From positions 124,001 through 188,000 of the forward strand of contig CAVQCO010000003.1 in the NCBI GenBank assembly GCA_963711065.1: a DNA stretch of 64,000 bases, read 5' to 3'. The position numbers and the translations under genes were made by a program. Under the pieces are notes generated by a model that did not search any database, was not told the origin of the DNA, and saw only the letters and a program-made list of their open reading frames with translations. This stretch comes from Bog-473 sp963711065 (GTDB lineage Bacteria > Actinomycetota > Acidimicrobiia > Acidimicrobiales > RAAP-2). Of the stretch, positions 51,720 through 62,015 are shown piece after piece (position 1 is the first letter of the stretch; the number at the start of each line of letters is the position of its first letter).

Positions 51720-52846
51720 CAGGCCACCCCCGCCGCGACCGGACGCGGCGCCGCAGTCCCCGTCGCCGCCCCCGTCTTGAACCGGGGCATGACCTCCTCG
51801 GCGAAGAGCCGCATGCTGTCGAGCACGTACTGCTGGGGCACCACCTCCATGAACTGGTGGATGAAGTTGATGCCGTCGAACCCGACGTTCTCCCAGGCGG
51901 CGATGGCGTCCGCCACGTCGTCCGGGGTGCCCATCGTCACGCCCTTGAACGACTTGGCCGCGTCCCCCGGGCTCCCCGACTCCCGCCGCAGGGCCGGCAG
52001 GAGGCCCTCGGAGGGATAGGAGTGCGTGGGCAGGACCTCCTTGGCCGAGAGCAGCTGCGACGCCATGTAGCTGAACATGGAGGCGACCTTGAGCCCGTTG
52101 CGCCGGCCCAGGTCACCGTCCTCACAACAGGACAGGAAGTTCACCGTCAGCACCTTGTCGTTGACGAACGCCCCGACCGGGTCGCACACCTCGATACGCC
52201 GCCGGTAGTTCTGCACCTTCTTCTCCGAGTCCGCGAACCCGCCCGGCGACAACCCCAGGCAGCCGAGCCCGCGGTCCGCCGCGTCGAGCTCGGTCCCCGG
52301 CGACGTCACCGCCACCCACATCGGCGGGTGCGGCTTCTGGAGGGGCTTGGGCAGGATGGCCCGCTCCGGCATGGAGAACATGCGCCCGTTCCAGGAGAAG
52401 CGCTCCTGCATCCACATCTGCGGGATCACCCGCACGAACTCGTCCCACGTCTTCTTCGTCTCGTCGGGGTCGGCACCGAAGCCGCTCAGCTCGGGCCACG
52501 TGGCCGACCTCCCGGTCCCCAGCTCCAACCGCCCGCCCGAGATGATGTCCAAAACGGCGGCGCGCTCCGCCACCCGGATGGGGCTCTGGTACTGCGGCAC
52601 ACAGGCCACCACCCCGTGGCCGACCCGGATGCGCGACGTCTGCGCCGCACACGCCGCCAGGAAGACGTCGGGCCCCGAGCAGTGCGAGTACTCCTCGAGG
52701 AAGTGGTGCTCCACCGCCCACACGTAATCGAAGCCGAGCTCGTCGGCGAGGCGGACCTGCTCGAGCGCGTTCTCGTAGACCTGCCGCTCGGAGTCCGCCG
52801 TCCACGGGCGCGGCACCGACAGCTCCATGAACAACCCGAACTCCAT
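51719..52846 (-). CDS. LLM-class flavin/F420-dependent oxidoreductase
   Basis: 375 residues from the ATG at 52846 with GGAGGGAC upstream. Luciferase-like barrel: FGLFMELSVPRPWT, DYVWAVEHHFLEEYSH, VGHGVVACVPQYQSPIRVAE, ISGGRLELGTGRSATWPELSGFG region and KPHPPMWVAVTSPGT. The EHHF segment resembles FMN-dependent monooxygenases of the bacterial luciferase group. First gene of the leftward operon LLM - ADC-like - DUF7064-like - phosphotransferase. Confidence 0.9.
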   Translation of the reverse strand: MEFGLFMELSVPRPWTADSERQVYENALEQVRLADELGFDYVWAVEHHFLEEYSHCSGPDVFLAACAAQTSRIRVGHGVVACVPQYQSPIRVAERAAVLDIISGGRLELGTGRSATWPELSGFGADPDETKKTWDEFVRVIPQMWMQERFSWNGRMFSMPERAILPKPLQKPHPPMWVAVTSPGTELDAADRGLGCLGLSPGGFADSEKKVQNYRRRIEVCDPVGAFVNDKVLTVNFLSCCEDGDLGRRNGLKVASMFSYMASQLLSAKEVLPTHSYPSEGLLPALRRESGSPGDAAKSFKGVTMGTPDDVADAIAAWENVGFDGINFIHQFMEVVPQQYVLDSMRLFAEEVMPRFKTGAATGTAAPRPVAAGVA

Positions 52847-52892
52847 GAGCGTCCCTCCCCGGCCTTTCACTTTTTCCAGCCTTGCACTTTTG

Positions 52893-52906
52893 TTAATCAG
52901 CATTAA
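52893..52906. promoter_or_regulatory. Candidate TetR operator between divergent operons
   Basis: TTAAT-CAGC-ATTAA, a perfect 5-4-5 inverted repeat in an AT-rich 136-bp gap between the LLM gene and the TetR gene. A regulator bound here could control both directions. Confidence 0.6.
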
Positions 52907-52982
52907 AATCTAAGCATGGGTTCAGCCCGGAGTCAACGAGATCGGGCTGCTTTTGTGACCCGTGGCTAACATCCGGACCACC

Positions 52983-53576
52983 ATGGATGTGGCCACCCCG
53001 CCTTCCCGTACCAAGGGTGAGCGCACGCGGGAGGCGATCATGGCGGCCGCCACCGAGCTCTTCAGAACCCGGGGGTTCCGCGAGACGAGCCTGGGCGACA
53101 TCGGGGCCGCCGCCGGGGTGAGCGGGCCGGCCATCTACCGCTACTTCAAGAGCAAGGGCGAGCTCCTCTCGGTCCTGATCGAGGAGGCGGCCGTCGTCTG
53201 GCGCGAGACGGTCGACGACGTGCTGAACGAGGACACGCCGCCGATGGTCACCCTCGAACGCCTGATCGACGCCGCCATCGTGCTGCAGCTCAAGAACGGC
53301 AACCTGCGCGACGTGTTCGTCAAGGAGTACCGCTCGCTCGACGACGACGCGCGCCGGCGCGTGGCCCGGATCGAGCGGGTCCGCATGGCCGAGTGGGTGC
53401 ACCTGCTGTCCGAAGTCCGCCCCGGCCTCACCGACGAGGAGGCGCGCGCCGCCGTGACGATGGTCGACGGCATGCTCCGCTCCATCACCTCGCTCAGCGG
53501 CGTGGACCAGGAGCAGCTGGCGCGGGTGATGAAGGACATGGTCTTCGGCGGGCTGCTCGCCGTCGGTTCGCCGTGA
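52983..53576 (+). CDS. TetR-family regulator of the lipid-type operons
   Basis: 197 residues from the ATG at 52983; a GTG at 52962 is possible. HTH region: AIMAAATELFRTRGFRETSL followed by GDIGAAAGVSGPAIYRYFKSKGEL. C-terminal domain of the TetR_C type found in KstR-like regulators (EEAAVVWRETVDDVL; VFVKEYRSL). Its stop overlaps the acyl-CoA dehydrogenase start in GTGA. Likely ligand: an acyl-CoA or lipid intermediate (inference). Confidence 0.93.
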   Translation: MDVATPPSRTKGERTREAIMAAATELFRTRGFRETSLGDIGAAAGVSGPAIYRYFKSKGELLSVLIEEAAVVWRETVDDVLNEDTPPMVTLERLIDAAIVLQLKNGNLRDVFVKEYRSLDDDARRRVARIERVRMAEWVHLLSEVRPGLTDEEARAAVTMVDGMLRSITSLSGVDQEQLARVMKDMVFGGLLAVGSP

Positions 53577-54733
53577 CCGACGAACGGGCCTTCCGGCGGG
53601 AGGTGCTGGCCTTCCTCCAGGCCACGCTGCCACTCAAGGGCACCACGACCGGCACCGACGGTGGAGCGAGCGGCCTGTCGCGCGCCGTGGCCTACCAGCG
53701 CGCGCTGGCCGAGGCGGGCCTGGCCGGCATCACGTGGCCGACCGAGTACGGAGGTCGCGGGCTGCCCGGCCGCTTCCAGCGCATCTTCGAGAGCGAGGCC
53801 AAGGCCTTCCAGGTCCCGCCGCGTGCCCTCGAGATCGGGCTCGGGATGTGCGGCCCCACCCTGCTGGTGCACGCCAACGAGGAGCAGAAGCGCGCGCTGG
53901 TCCCACCGCTGCTGCGGGGCGAGCACGTCTGGTGCGAGCTCTTCAGCGAGCCCGGCGCCGGTTCCGACCTCTCGAGCGTGCAGACCCGGGCCCGGCTCGA
54001 CGGCAGCGAGTTCGTCGTCGACGGGCAGAAGGTCTGGACCTCGGGCGCGCAGCACAGTGACTTCGCCGCCTGCCTCACCCGCACCGACCCCGAGCGCCCC
54101 AAGCGCGAGGGGATCACCATGCTCATCGTCGACATGCACGCGCCCGGCATCACGGTGCGCCCGCTGCGCCAGATGACGGGCGACGCCCACTTCAACGAGG
54201 TGTTCCTCGAGGGTGTGCGCGTGCCGGCGGCCAACGTCCTGGGCGACGTCAACGACGGCTGGCGCGTGGCGAGGACGATGCTGGCCTTCGAGCGCCAGGC
54301 ATTGGGCGGCCTGGGCTCGGGCGGTGGCGGCAAGGGGGGCTTCGCCGCGTTGACGGCCGAGGCCAGGCGCCGCGATCTCTCGTCCCGTCCCGTCCTGCGC
54401 GACCGCCTGGTCCAGCTGCGCATCCGGCAGATGGTGCTGGGTCATCTGGGCGGCTACCTCCGGTCCAAGGCGAGGGAGGGCGACGCCGCGGTGCTGAAGC
54501 TGGCGATGGCCCAGCTCGTGCAGGAGTCCGCGCTGGTCGCGGTCGAGGTGGCGGGGATGCACGCCGTGGCCTGGGACCCCGAGGACCCCGAGGGCGGGCG
54601 CTGGTGCGACCAGCTCCTCAGCTCGCGCTCGGCGTCCATCGGCGGCGGCACCGACGAGGTGGTGCGCAACGTCATCGCCGAGCGGGTGCTCGGGTTGCCC
54701 CGCGACGTCGAGGGGGACCTGACGGTCCCGTGA
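53573..54733 (+). CDS. Acyl-CoA dehydrogenase
   Basis: 386 residues from a GTG. FAD/substrate motifs: GITWPTEYGGRGL, CELFSEPGAGSDLSSV and VWTSGAQHSDFAACL; ARTMLAFERQALG and SRSASIGGGTDEVVRNVIAE near the end, the latter the flavin-contact region. The catalytic Glu position is not certain. It belongs to the FadE group that acts on bulky acyl-CoA such as steroid side chains or branched acids, often as heteromers; no second fadE lies here. Both ends overlap neighbours by four bases. Confidence 0.93.
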   Translation: MTDERAFRREVLAFLQATLPLKGTTTGTDGGASGLSRAVAYQRALAEAGLAGITWPTEYGGRGLPGRFQRIFESEAKAFQVPPRALEIGLGMCGPTLLVHANEEQKRALVPPLLRGEHVWCELFSEPGAGSDLSSVQTRARLDGSEFVVDGQKVWTSGAQHSDFAACLTRTDPERPKREGITMLIVDMHAPGITVRPLRQMTGDAHFNEVFLEGVRVPAANVLGDVNDGWRVARTMLAFERQALGGLGSGGGGKGGFAALTAEARRRDLSSRPVLRDRLVQLRIRQMVLGHLGGYLRSKAREGDAAVLKLAMAQLVQESALVAVEVAGMHAVAWDPEDPEGGRWCDQLLSSRSASIGGGTDEVVRNVIAERVLGLPRDVEGDLTVP

Positions 54734-56855
54734 GCACCGAACGCGTCCTCGAGGGTTTGAAGGTCGTCGAGATCGGCCAGTACGTCGCCGCACCACTCGC
54801 GGCCACGATCTTCGCCGACCTGGGAGCGCAGGTGGTGAAGGTGGAGCGGCCCGGTGGCGACCCGCTGCGACGGACCCGGCCCGCTTCGCGGCCTGGAACC
54901 GGGGCAAGGAATCGGTGCGGTTGGATCTGGCCACCCCGAGCGGTCACGAAGAGGCACTGGAACTGGTGGACGAGGCCGACCTGCTGGTGGAGAACCTGCG
55001 CCCCGGCGCGCTGGGGCGGCTCGGCCTGGATCCGGGAACGCTCCGGGCGACACGGCCCGGCCTGGTCACCTGCTCCATCAGCGCCTGGGGCAGCACGGGT
55101 CCGTCGAGAGACGAGCCGGGCTGGGAGCCCCTCGTCCACGCCCGGGCCGGCGCGCAGCAGGGACTCTTCACGGGGGACGACCCCATCTGGCTCCCCTTCC
55201 CGGTCGCCAGCGTGGCCGCCGCCCTCCTGGCGGTCCTCGGGGCGGGCGCGGCGCTCGTCAAGCGCACCTCCACCGGCTACGGGCAGCACGTCGAGACGTC
55301 GTTGCTCGACGGCCTGCTCTTCCTCAACGCGGCACCGATCTTCCACCGCGAGGGGCGCCGTCCCCGGATCGTGCGCCAGACCAAGTCGCCCATCCTGCGC
55401 GTGTTCGACACGTCCGACGGGCGCGCCGTGATGGTGAACCTGAGCGGCACGGAGCGCTGGCGCGAGCTGTGCCGCCTGCTCGACATGGACGACGGTGGGC
55501 TCGACTACTCGACCCCCGAGGGCCTGTCGAGACTGTCCGACCGGGAGTGGAACAAGGCGGTGCTGCAGCGGGTCATCGAAGGATTCGCCGGCCGGACGGC
55601 GGACGAGTGGGAGGCCGCGCTCCTCGAACAGCCGGCCGCGGTCGCCAAGTGCAACACGCTGGCCGAATGGCTCGCCCACGACCAGACGCGGAGCGAGGGG
55701 CTGGTCGTCGACGGGCGTCTCGTCGGACCGCCCGTTCGTATCGGGGTCGCCCGAGGGGGGCAGAGGCGGTCCGGCCGCCGGCACGGCTCGGAGCAGGGCG
55801 CGCTCGGCGGCCACCGCATCGTCGACCTCTCGAGCTTCTGGGCCGGTCCCCTGGCGGCGCGCCTGCTGGCCGAGCTCGGGGCCGACGTCGTGAAGGTGGA
55901 GCCGCCGGGCGGCGAGGGGGGGTTCCAGCTCATGCCGGTGCTCCCCAACATCTATGTCGACGGGAACCGGTCGAAGCGCGGGCTGGTCCTCGATCTCAAG
56001 GCCGCCGAGGACCGGGCCCGGCTGCTCGACCTGGTCGCCGCGTCCGATGTCGTGGTGGAGAACGCGATGGCGGGGGCGTGGGAGCGGCTCGGGCTGGACG
56101 AGGCGCAGCTGCGGGTGGTGAACCCCGCGCTCGTCTACGCCCGGGCCAAGGGCTTCGGTGTGGCGGGGCCCCTCGCGACGAGGCCCTGCTTCGACTACGT
56201 GGTCCAGGCGGCCACTGGCATGGAGATGACCCAGGGCGGCGGGTCGCGACCGGTGCCCGTGAACTTCACGGCCAACGACTACGGGACGGGGCTGCTGCTG
56301 GCGGCGGGGATCGTGTGCGCGCTGCTCGGACGGGCCCGCGGGGCGGCGGTGACGACGGTGGAGGCGTCGCTGGCGTTGACGTCGACGCTGTTCCAGTCCG
56401 AGGACGTGGCGTCGCTGGCGACCCGGGGCTCGGTACCCGACCAGGTGGGCGACGACCTCCTCGGGCCGGCGGCGGGGTGCCGCCTGTACCGGGCGAAGGA
56501 CGGGTGGGTGACGGTGTGCTGCGTGACGGACGGGCAGCGGGCGGCGCTGGCCAGGGCGCTGGGTACGGGCTCGCCGTCGGCCGAGGGTCTGGCGGAGGCG
56601 GTCGGGTCGCTGACGACTGCGGAGGCGCTGCGCCTGCTGGGGGCCGAAGGCGTCCCCGCCGCACCGAGCGTGCACCCCTCCGCCGTTCCCGACGACCCGC
56701 AGGTCGTGGCGCGTGACGTGCTGCGCCACTACCGCCACCCCGCAGCCGGGCGCTTCGTCCAGGTCGGGATCCCGCTCTCGCTGTCGGTGGACGCGCCGGC
56801 CGTGAAGGGTCCGGCTCCGACGCCGGCGCCGGTGCGGCGCCGGGTGAAGACGTGA
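54730..56855 (+). CDS. Double-domain CaiB/BaiF family CoA-transferase, one frameshift
   Basis: Two complete family III CoA-transferase modules in one chain of about 708 residues. Module 1: LKVVEIGQYVAAPLAATIFA then ADLGAQVVKVERPGGDPL, GYGQHVETSLLDGLL. Module 2: HRIVDLSSFWAGPLAARLLA, ELGADVVKVEPPGGEGGF, VYARAKGFG. Near 54890 the frame changes (one base missing): the expected FAAWNRGKESVRLDLA is in the next frame. The family moves CoA between carboxylic acids, with an Asp nucleophile. The GTG start overlaps the dehydrogenase stop. Confidence 0.85.
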
Positions 56856-57856
56856 AGATCGACAGCGGCCTCGGCGCCGAGTTGCCCAAGGTGGCCGCTC
56901 GGGTCGGCGCCGCCGAGGCGGCCGGGCTCGACTGCCTGTGGGCCGCCGAGACGACCAACGACCCCTTCCTGTCGCTGACCCTGGCGGCCGAGCACTCGAC
57001 GCGGGTGGCGTTGGGGACGGGGGTGGCCATCGCCTTCGCCCGCAACCCGATGAGCCTCGCCTATACGACGAACCAGCTGCAGGAGTACTCGGGCGGGCGC
57101 GTCGTGCTGGGGATGGGGTCGCAGGTGCGACGGCATATCGAGCAGCGCTTCAGCTCGACGTGGTCGCACCCGGCGGCACGGATGCGCGAGTTCGTGCTCG
57201 CGCTGCGGGCGATCTGGTCGTCGTGGAACGACGGCGCCCGCTGGTCGGGCTTCGAAGGCGAGTTCTACACCCACACCCTGATGACGCCCGTCTTCGCCCC
57301 ACGGCCTCACGCGTTCGGGCCGCCCCGGGTGTTCCTGGCTGCGGTGGGACCCCTCATGAACGAGGTGGCGGGCGAAGTGGCCGACGGCGTGCTGACACAC
57401 GGGATCTGTACTTCGCGGTATCTGCGCGAGGTGATCCTGCCCGCGCTGGACCGGGGCCTGGCGACCTCGGGGCGCACCCGTGATGCGTTCGAGATCACCT
57501 GCCCGGGCTTCATCTCGGTGGTGGAGGACGAGTCGAAGCTGGGTCCGGCCCGCGACGCCATGCGCCGCCAGGTCGGGTACTACGCGTCGACCCCGGCCTA
57601 CCGGCCGGTGCTGGACCTGCACGGCTGGGGGGAACTGCAACGCGAGCTCTACGCGTGCTCGAAGAACGGTCGCTGGGACGACATGGGTCACCTCGTCGAC
57701 GACGAGGTGCTCGACACGCTCACGATCGTGTGCACCCCGGACAAGTTGGCCGGAGAGGTCGGGGCCCGTTACGGGGGCCTGGTCGACCGCATCAACGTGT
57801 CGTGGTGGCGCAAGGAATGGTGGCCCGACGTCGAGAGGGAGCTGCGCGCCCTGTGA
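56852..57856 (+). CDS. LLM-class F420-dependent oxidoreductase
   Basis: 334 residues from a GTG in a GTGA overlap. LDCLWAAETTNDPFL, VALGTGVAIAFARNPMSLAY and GRVVLGMGSQVRRHIEQRFS are typical of the F420-dependent TIGR03617 group. The full domain is intact and related to the frameshifted protein at 38594. It may reduce a double bond in an acyl or terpenoid substrate; the substrate is unknown. Confidence 0.92.
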   Translation: MKIDSGLGAELPKVAARVGAAEAAGLDCLWAAETTNDPFLSLTLAAEHSTRVALGTGVAIAFARNPMSLAYTTNQLQEYSGGRVVLGMGSQVRRHIEQRFSSTWSHPAARMREFVLALRAIWSSWNDGARWSGFEGEFYTHTLMTPVFAPRPHAFGPPRVFLAAVGPLMNEVAGEVADGVLTHGICTSRYLREVILPALDRGLATSGRTRDAFEITCPGFISVVEDESKLGPARDAMRRQVGYYASTPAYRPVLDLHGWGELQRELYACSKNGRWDDMGHLVDDEVLDTLTIVCTPDKLAGEVGARYGGLVDRINVSWWRKEWWPDVERELRAL

Positions 57857-59097
57857 GCCGCGACGTCTCGGGATACGCGGCGCCCGGCTTCGAACGGGTC
57901 CCGGAGGTGCTCGCCGAGGGGGCGTCCGTCACGGTGGGCCAGCGCCAGCGGCGAGCCGACCTCGGCGACGGTGGCGGCGCGTTCTGCGCCTACGTCGACG
58001 GCGAGTGCGTGGTCGACGTGTGGGCCGGTCGGGCCGCTCCGGGCCGAGCCTGGGAGCGGGAGACCCGGGCGGTGGTCATGTCCTCGACGAAGGGCTTGAC
58101 GACATTGTGCGCCCACCTGCTCGAGGACCGGGGCCAGCTCGACCTCGATGCGCCCGTCGTGCGGTACTGGCCCGAGTTCGGCCGCCTCGGCAAGTCGTCG
58201 ACCACGGTGCGCCAACTGCTGAGCCACCAGTCCGGCGCCATCGGGCTCCCCGGGTCCGACGAGCTGTTGTCGTGGGACGGCCGCGGCTGGAGCGACACGG
58301 TGGTCATCGCGGCGGGGGTGGCGGCGGGTGCGCCCGCGTGGGAGCCGGGGACGCGCCACGGGTATCACGGGGTGACGTTCGGGTGGCTGGTCGGCGAGCT
58401 CGTGCAACGGATCAGCGGGGCGAGCCTCGGGACGTTCTTCGGCGCGGAGGTGGCCCGGCCGCTCGACCTCGCGTGCGCCATCGGGACGCCGGTCTCCGAG
58501 CAAGGGTCGGTGGCCACGGTCATGGAGTTCCCCGTCAGGGACAGTGCGCTGCGAACGATCGATCCCGAGTCCAAGTCGGGGCGCTCGGTGCTGGCCGGTG
58601 CGCACGGGAACCTCTTCGCCGACGAGGAGGGCCGGCCCCGCTTCGCCGACTTCATGAACACCCCGGCCGTCCTGGAGGCCGAGATCGGCGCGCTCGGCGC
58701 CACGGCCACCGCCCGGGCCCTGGCCCGCGTCTACGCCACCCTGGCGACGGGCGAGGAGCTGGTGTCGCGCGCCTCGGTGGATCGGTTCGCAGTGGAACAG
58801 GTGTGCGGCCGCGACGCCGTGATGGGGGTGCCGACGCGATGGGCCGTGGGGTACTCACTCGAGCCACCCGCTCTCGTCCCCGGGATCCCACCGATGCACG
58901 GCCCCGACGAAGGGGCGTTCGGGCACATGGGCGCCGGCGGGCAGATCGGCTTCGCCGATCCGCTCGCCCGCGTCTCGTGCGGCTTCGTGCGCAACCACCT
59001 GGAGAACCAGGCGCTCCCCCTCATGGGCGCCAGCCTGGTGGACGTGCTCTACTCGTGCCTGGGGTCGCGCAAAGGGGGAGACGGTGTACGCAGCTGA
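57853..59097 (+). CDS. Beta-lactamase-fold serine hydrolase (EstB/CubicO type)
   Basis: 414 residues from a GTG in a GTGA overlap. The nucleophile motif SxxK is SSTK at about 77-80 (MSSTKGLTTLCAHLL), the second motif YxN is YHG (GTRHGYHGVTFGWLV), and HMGAGGQIGFADP supplies the third. Such proteins hydrolyse esters or amides rather than penicillins. It overlaps the next gene by 14 bases and lacks a signal peptide, so a cytoplasmic esterase or lactonase role in the operon is likely. Confidence 0.88.
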   Translation: MSRDVSGYAAPGFERVPEVLAEGASVTVGQRQRRADLGDGGGAFCAYVDGECVVDVWAGRAAPGRAWERETRAVVMSSTKGLTTLCAHLLEDRGQLDLDAPVVRYWPEFGRLGKSSTTVRQLLSHQSGAIGLPGSDELLSWDGRGWSDTVVIAAGVAAGAPAWEPGTRHGYHGVTFGWLVGELVQRISGASLGTFFGAEVARPLDLACAIGTPVSEQGSVATVMEFPVRDSALRTIDPESKSGRSVLAGAHGNLFADEEGRPRFADFMNTPAVLEAEIGALGATATARALARVYATLATGEELVSRASVDRFAVEQVCGRDAVMGVPTRWAVGYSLEPPALVPGIPPMHGPDEGAFGHMGAGGQIGFADPLARVSCGFVRNHLENQALPLMGASLVDVLYSCLGSRKGGDGVRS

Positions 59098-60628
59098 GCA
59101 CGCGGCAGAAAGTCCGGACCAGCCGGCGATCGTCATGGCGCCCTCGGGCCGGACGTTGACCTTCGCCGAATACGAGGCCTCGGCGAACCAGGTGGCCCAC
59201 CTGTTGCGAGAGACGGGTCTGCGCCGCCGGGACCACATGGCGATCTTCATGGAGAACCACCCCGCCATGCTCCTCACCGAGGCGGGCGCCGAGCGCACCG
59301 GGCTGTACTTCACCCCGGTCAATTCCTACCTCTCGGCCGAAGAGGTCGCCTACGTCGTCAACGACTCGCAGTCCCGTGTCGTGGTCACGTCGACGGCGAA
59401 GGCGGAGGTGGCGGAGCAGCTGCCGGCACTGTGCCCCGAGGTTGAGCGCTGGATCATGGTCGGCGACCCCGCCGGTCCCTACGAGTCGTGGGAAGAGGCG
59501 GTGGGCACCCAGAGCACCGGACCCGTCGCCGACGAGCAGTTGGGCGCACCGATGATGTACTCGTCGGGAACGACGGGACGACCCAAGGGGATCCTTCGCC
59601 CGATGTACGACATCCACCCGTCGGAAACGAGCATCGCCGTCCTCGGCATCGCGATGCTGTGGAAGTTCCGCGAGAACATGGTGTACCTGTCGCCGGCACC
59701 GCTGTACCACACGGCCCCGCAGGTGAGCGTCGCCATCGCGCTGCGCATGAAGTCGACGGCCGTGGTCATGGAGCATTTCGACCCGGCGCTGTACCTCGAC
59801 CTCGTCGGGACGTACGGCGTCACCCACTCCCAGGTGGTTCCCACCATGTTCAGCCGCATGCTCAAGCTGCCGGACGAGGTCCGGGCGGCGGCCGACCTGT
59901 CCTCGCTCGAGGTCATCATCCACGCCGCCGCGCCCTGCCCGGTGCCCGTCAAGCAGCAGATGATCGAGTGGTTCGGTCCGATCCTGTTGGAGTACTACGC
60001 GGCCACCGAGGGCAACGGCTGCACGTTCATCACGTCCGAGGACTGGCTGGCGCACCCGGGCAGCGTGGGCCGGGCCGTCCTGAGCGACATCCAGATCCTC
60101 GACGACGAGGGGAACCAGTGCCCGACCGGCACGTCCGGGACCGTGTGGTTCGCCGGCGCCACCGACTTCGAGTACTTCGGTGACCCGGAGAAGACGTCGA
60201 GCAACCGCAGAGACGGCGGCACGACCAGCACGGTCGGTGACGTGGGGTACCTGGACGAGGACGGCTACCTGTTCCTCACCGACCGCAAGGCCCACATGAT
60301 CATCTCGGGCGGGGTGAACATCTACCCCCAGGAGACGGAGAACCTCCTCGTCACCCATCCCAAGGTGCTCGATGCGGCGGTCATCGGCGTCCCCAACGAG
60401 GACCTCGGGGAAGAGGTCAAGGCGGTCGTCCAGCTCGTCGAGGGCGGGGCGGGGGACGACACGGTCGAGCGGGAGCTGATCGCGTTCTGCCGGGAGCACC
60501 TGGCCCACTTCAAGTGCCCCCGCAGCGTCGATTTCGTCGACGAGCTGCCCCGCCTGCCCACGGGAAAGCTCTACAAGGGCGTGCTACGCGAACGGTACTG
60601 GGCCGACCACGCCACTCGCATCGTGTGA
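59084..60628 (+). CDS. Acyl-CoA synthetase (AMP-forming), FadD-like
   Basis: 514 residues from a GTG. MMYSSGTTGRPKGILRP (P-loop), YYAATEGNGCTFI, VGYLDEDGYLFLTDRKAHMIISGG (split by the adenosine-binding Asp) and the terminal LPTGKLYKG lysine motif are all present. Related actinobacterial enzymes activate steroid-ring or side-chain acids and other bulky acids. Overlaps both neighbours. Confidence 0.94.
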   Translation: MYAAEHAAESPDQPAIVMAPSGRTLTFAEYEASANQVAHLLRETGLRRRDHMAIFMENHPAMLLTEAGAERTGLYFTPVNSYLSAEEVAYVVNDSQSRVVVTSTAKAEVAEQLPALCPEVERWIMVGDPAGPYESWEEAVGTQSTGPVADEQLGAPMMYSSGTTGRPKGILRPMYDIHPSETSIAVLGIAMLWKFRENMVYLSPAPLYHTAPQVSVAIALRMKSTAVVMEHFDPALYLDLVGTYGVTHSQVVPTMFSRMLKLPDEVRAAADLSSLEVIIHAAAPCPVPVKQQMIEWFGPILLEYYAATEGNGCTFITSEDWLAHPGSVGRAVLSDIQILDDEGNQCPTGTSGTVWFAGATDFEYFGDPEKTSSNRRDGGTTSTVGDVGYLDEDGYLFLTDRKAHMIISGGVNIYPQETENLLVTHPKVLDAAVIGVPNEDLGEEVKAVVQLVEGGAGDDTVERELIAFCREHLAHFKCPRSVDFVDELPRLPTGKLYKGVLRERYWADHATRIV

Positions 60629-62007
60629 GCAGGACGGGCGCCGTCGCCCTGCCCGACGACCTGGTCTCATGGGTCGAGGAGGTAGGTGGTGGCCGCGTGA
60701 CTGCGGCCGACCGCAGGCCGGGCGGTGCACGCAAGGAGGCCTGGTACGTCGACCTGGAACGCCCCGACGGCACCGTCGGCCACCTCTTCCTCCGCTATGA
60801 CCGCTCGGACCCCGCTCTCACCAAGGACCCCTGGACGCTGCATCGAGAAGCCACCGTCTACGTGGCCCTCCAGGACAGTCCGGTGCCCGTCCCCCGCGTC
60901 CTCGGGGTGCACCCGGTGCACCAGGCCATGCTGTCGGAGCGGGTCGCCGGCGAGAACTGGTTCTCCCGCATCGCCGACCCCGCCGAGCAGGAGGAGACGG
61001 CGCGCGACTTCATGGTCAAGCTGGCGGCGCTCCACGCCCTCGATGCGGGTTCGCTGGACCTGCCCGCCTTCCCCCCGGTCGAGACCGTCGCCGACGCGGT
61101 GCACGCCGAGCTCGACGAGTGGGAACGGGTGCTGGTCGAGCGGGGTGGGTCCGTGGACCCCGCGCTCGCCTTCTCGTTACGATGGTTGCGCCGGAACGTC
61201 CCTGGCTACGACGGCCCTCCCGTCCTGGTGCAGGGCGACACGGGGCCCGGGAACTTCATGTACACGGGCGGGCGGGTCACGGCCGTGGTCGACTGGGAGC
61301 TGGCGCATCTCGGCGACCCCATGGACGACATCGCCTGGCTGTCGCTGCGGGCGACCCAGGAGCCCTTCACCGACTTCCCGACCAGGTTGCGCGAGTACGA
61401 GGCGCTCTCGGGGAACGCCATCGACGAAAGACGGGTGCACTACTACCAGGTGATGGCCGAGACCAAGCTCCAGGTGATGGGTCACCGGCCGGATGCCGCC
61501 GGAACCGGTGGCGGCGGGGGCGACGTCGGAAACGGCTTCATCTACCAGATGCTGCACCGACGACTGTGGCTCGAGGCGCTCGCCGCTGCCACCGGATCGG
61601 AAATGACGCCGGCGGAAGGGCTGCGGGCCCGGGGCCGGCGCGAGCACGACTGGATGTACGAGGCCGTGCTCTCCCAGTTGCGGGACGTGATCGTGCCGCG
61701 CACGTCCGACCCACTGGCTGCGGCTCGGGCCAAGGGGATCGCCCGCATCATCAAGTACCTGGCGCAAGTCGACGTGTACGGCGCCTCCTGTGAGGCCCAC
61801 GAGCTCGACGACCTCGAAGCGCTGCTCGGCCGCCGCCCCGAATCGGTCGCGACGGGGCGGGTGGCGGCGGCGGACGCGGTCGGTGCCGGGGCCGTGAGCG
61901 ACGGGGACTACCTGCGCCTCCTGTGGCAGCGGGTGGCCCGCGAGACAGAGCTGGCCCGGCCCTCCATGGGGGCCTTGGCCGACAGGCACTGGCCGGAGCT
62001 GCGGTGA
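60625..62007 (+). CDS. APH-fold phosphotransferase 2 (ACAD10/11-type kinase)
   Basis: 460 residues from a GTG in a GTGA overlap. Kinase motifs: ARKEAWYVDLERPDG, HREATVYVALQD, MLSERVAGENWF hinge, catalytic loop VLVQGDTGPGNFMY (Asp kept, HGD changed to QGD), and VVDWELAHLGDPMDDIAWLS metal site. A C-terminal helical extension of about 120 residues (MYEAVLSQLRDVIVPRTS; AKGIARIIKYL) resembles DUF6285-like regions. It could phosphorylate a hydroxyacyl-CoA before dehydration; this rests on family analogy. Both APH proteins in the window share the QGD change. Confidence 0.85.
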   Translation: MSRTGAVALPDDLVSWVEEVGGGRVTAADRRPGGARKEAWYVDLERPDGTVGHLFLRYDRSDPALTKDPWTLHREATVYVALQDSPVPVPRVLGVHPVHQAMLSERVAGENWFSRIADPAEQEETARDFMVKLAALHALDAGSLDLPAFPPVETVADAVHAELDEWERVLVERGGSVDPALAFSLRWLRRNVPGYDGPPVLVQGDTGPGNFMYTGGRVTAVVDWELAHLGDPMDDIAWLSLRATQEPFTDFPTRLREYEALSGNAIDERRVHYYQVMAETKLQVMGHRPDAAGTGGGGGDVGNGFIYQMLHRRLWLEALAAATGSEMTPAEGLRARGRREHDWMYEAVLSQLRDVIVPRTSDPLAAARAKGIARIIKYLAQVDVYGASCEAHELDDLEALLGRRPESVATGRVAAADAVGAGAVSDGDYLRLLWQRVARETELARPSMGALADRHWPELR

Positions 62008-62015
62008 GATCGTGA

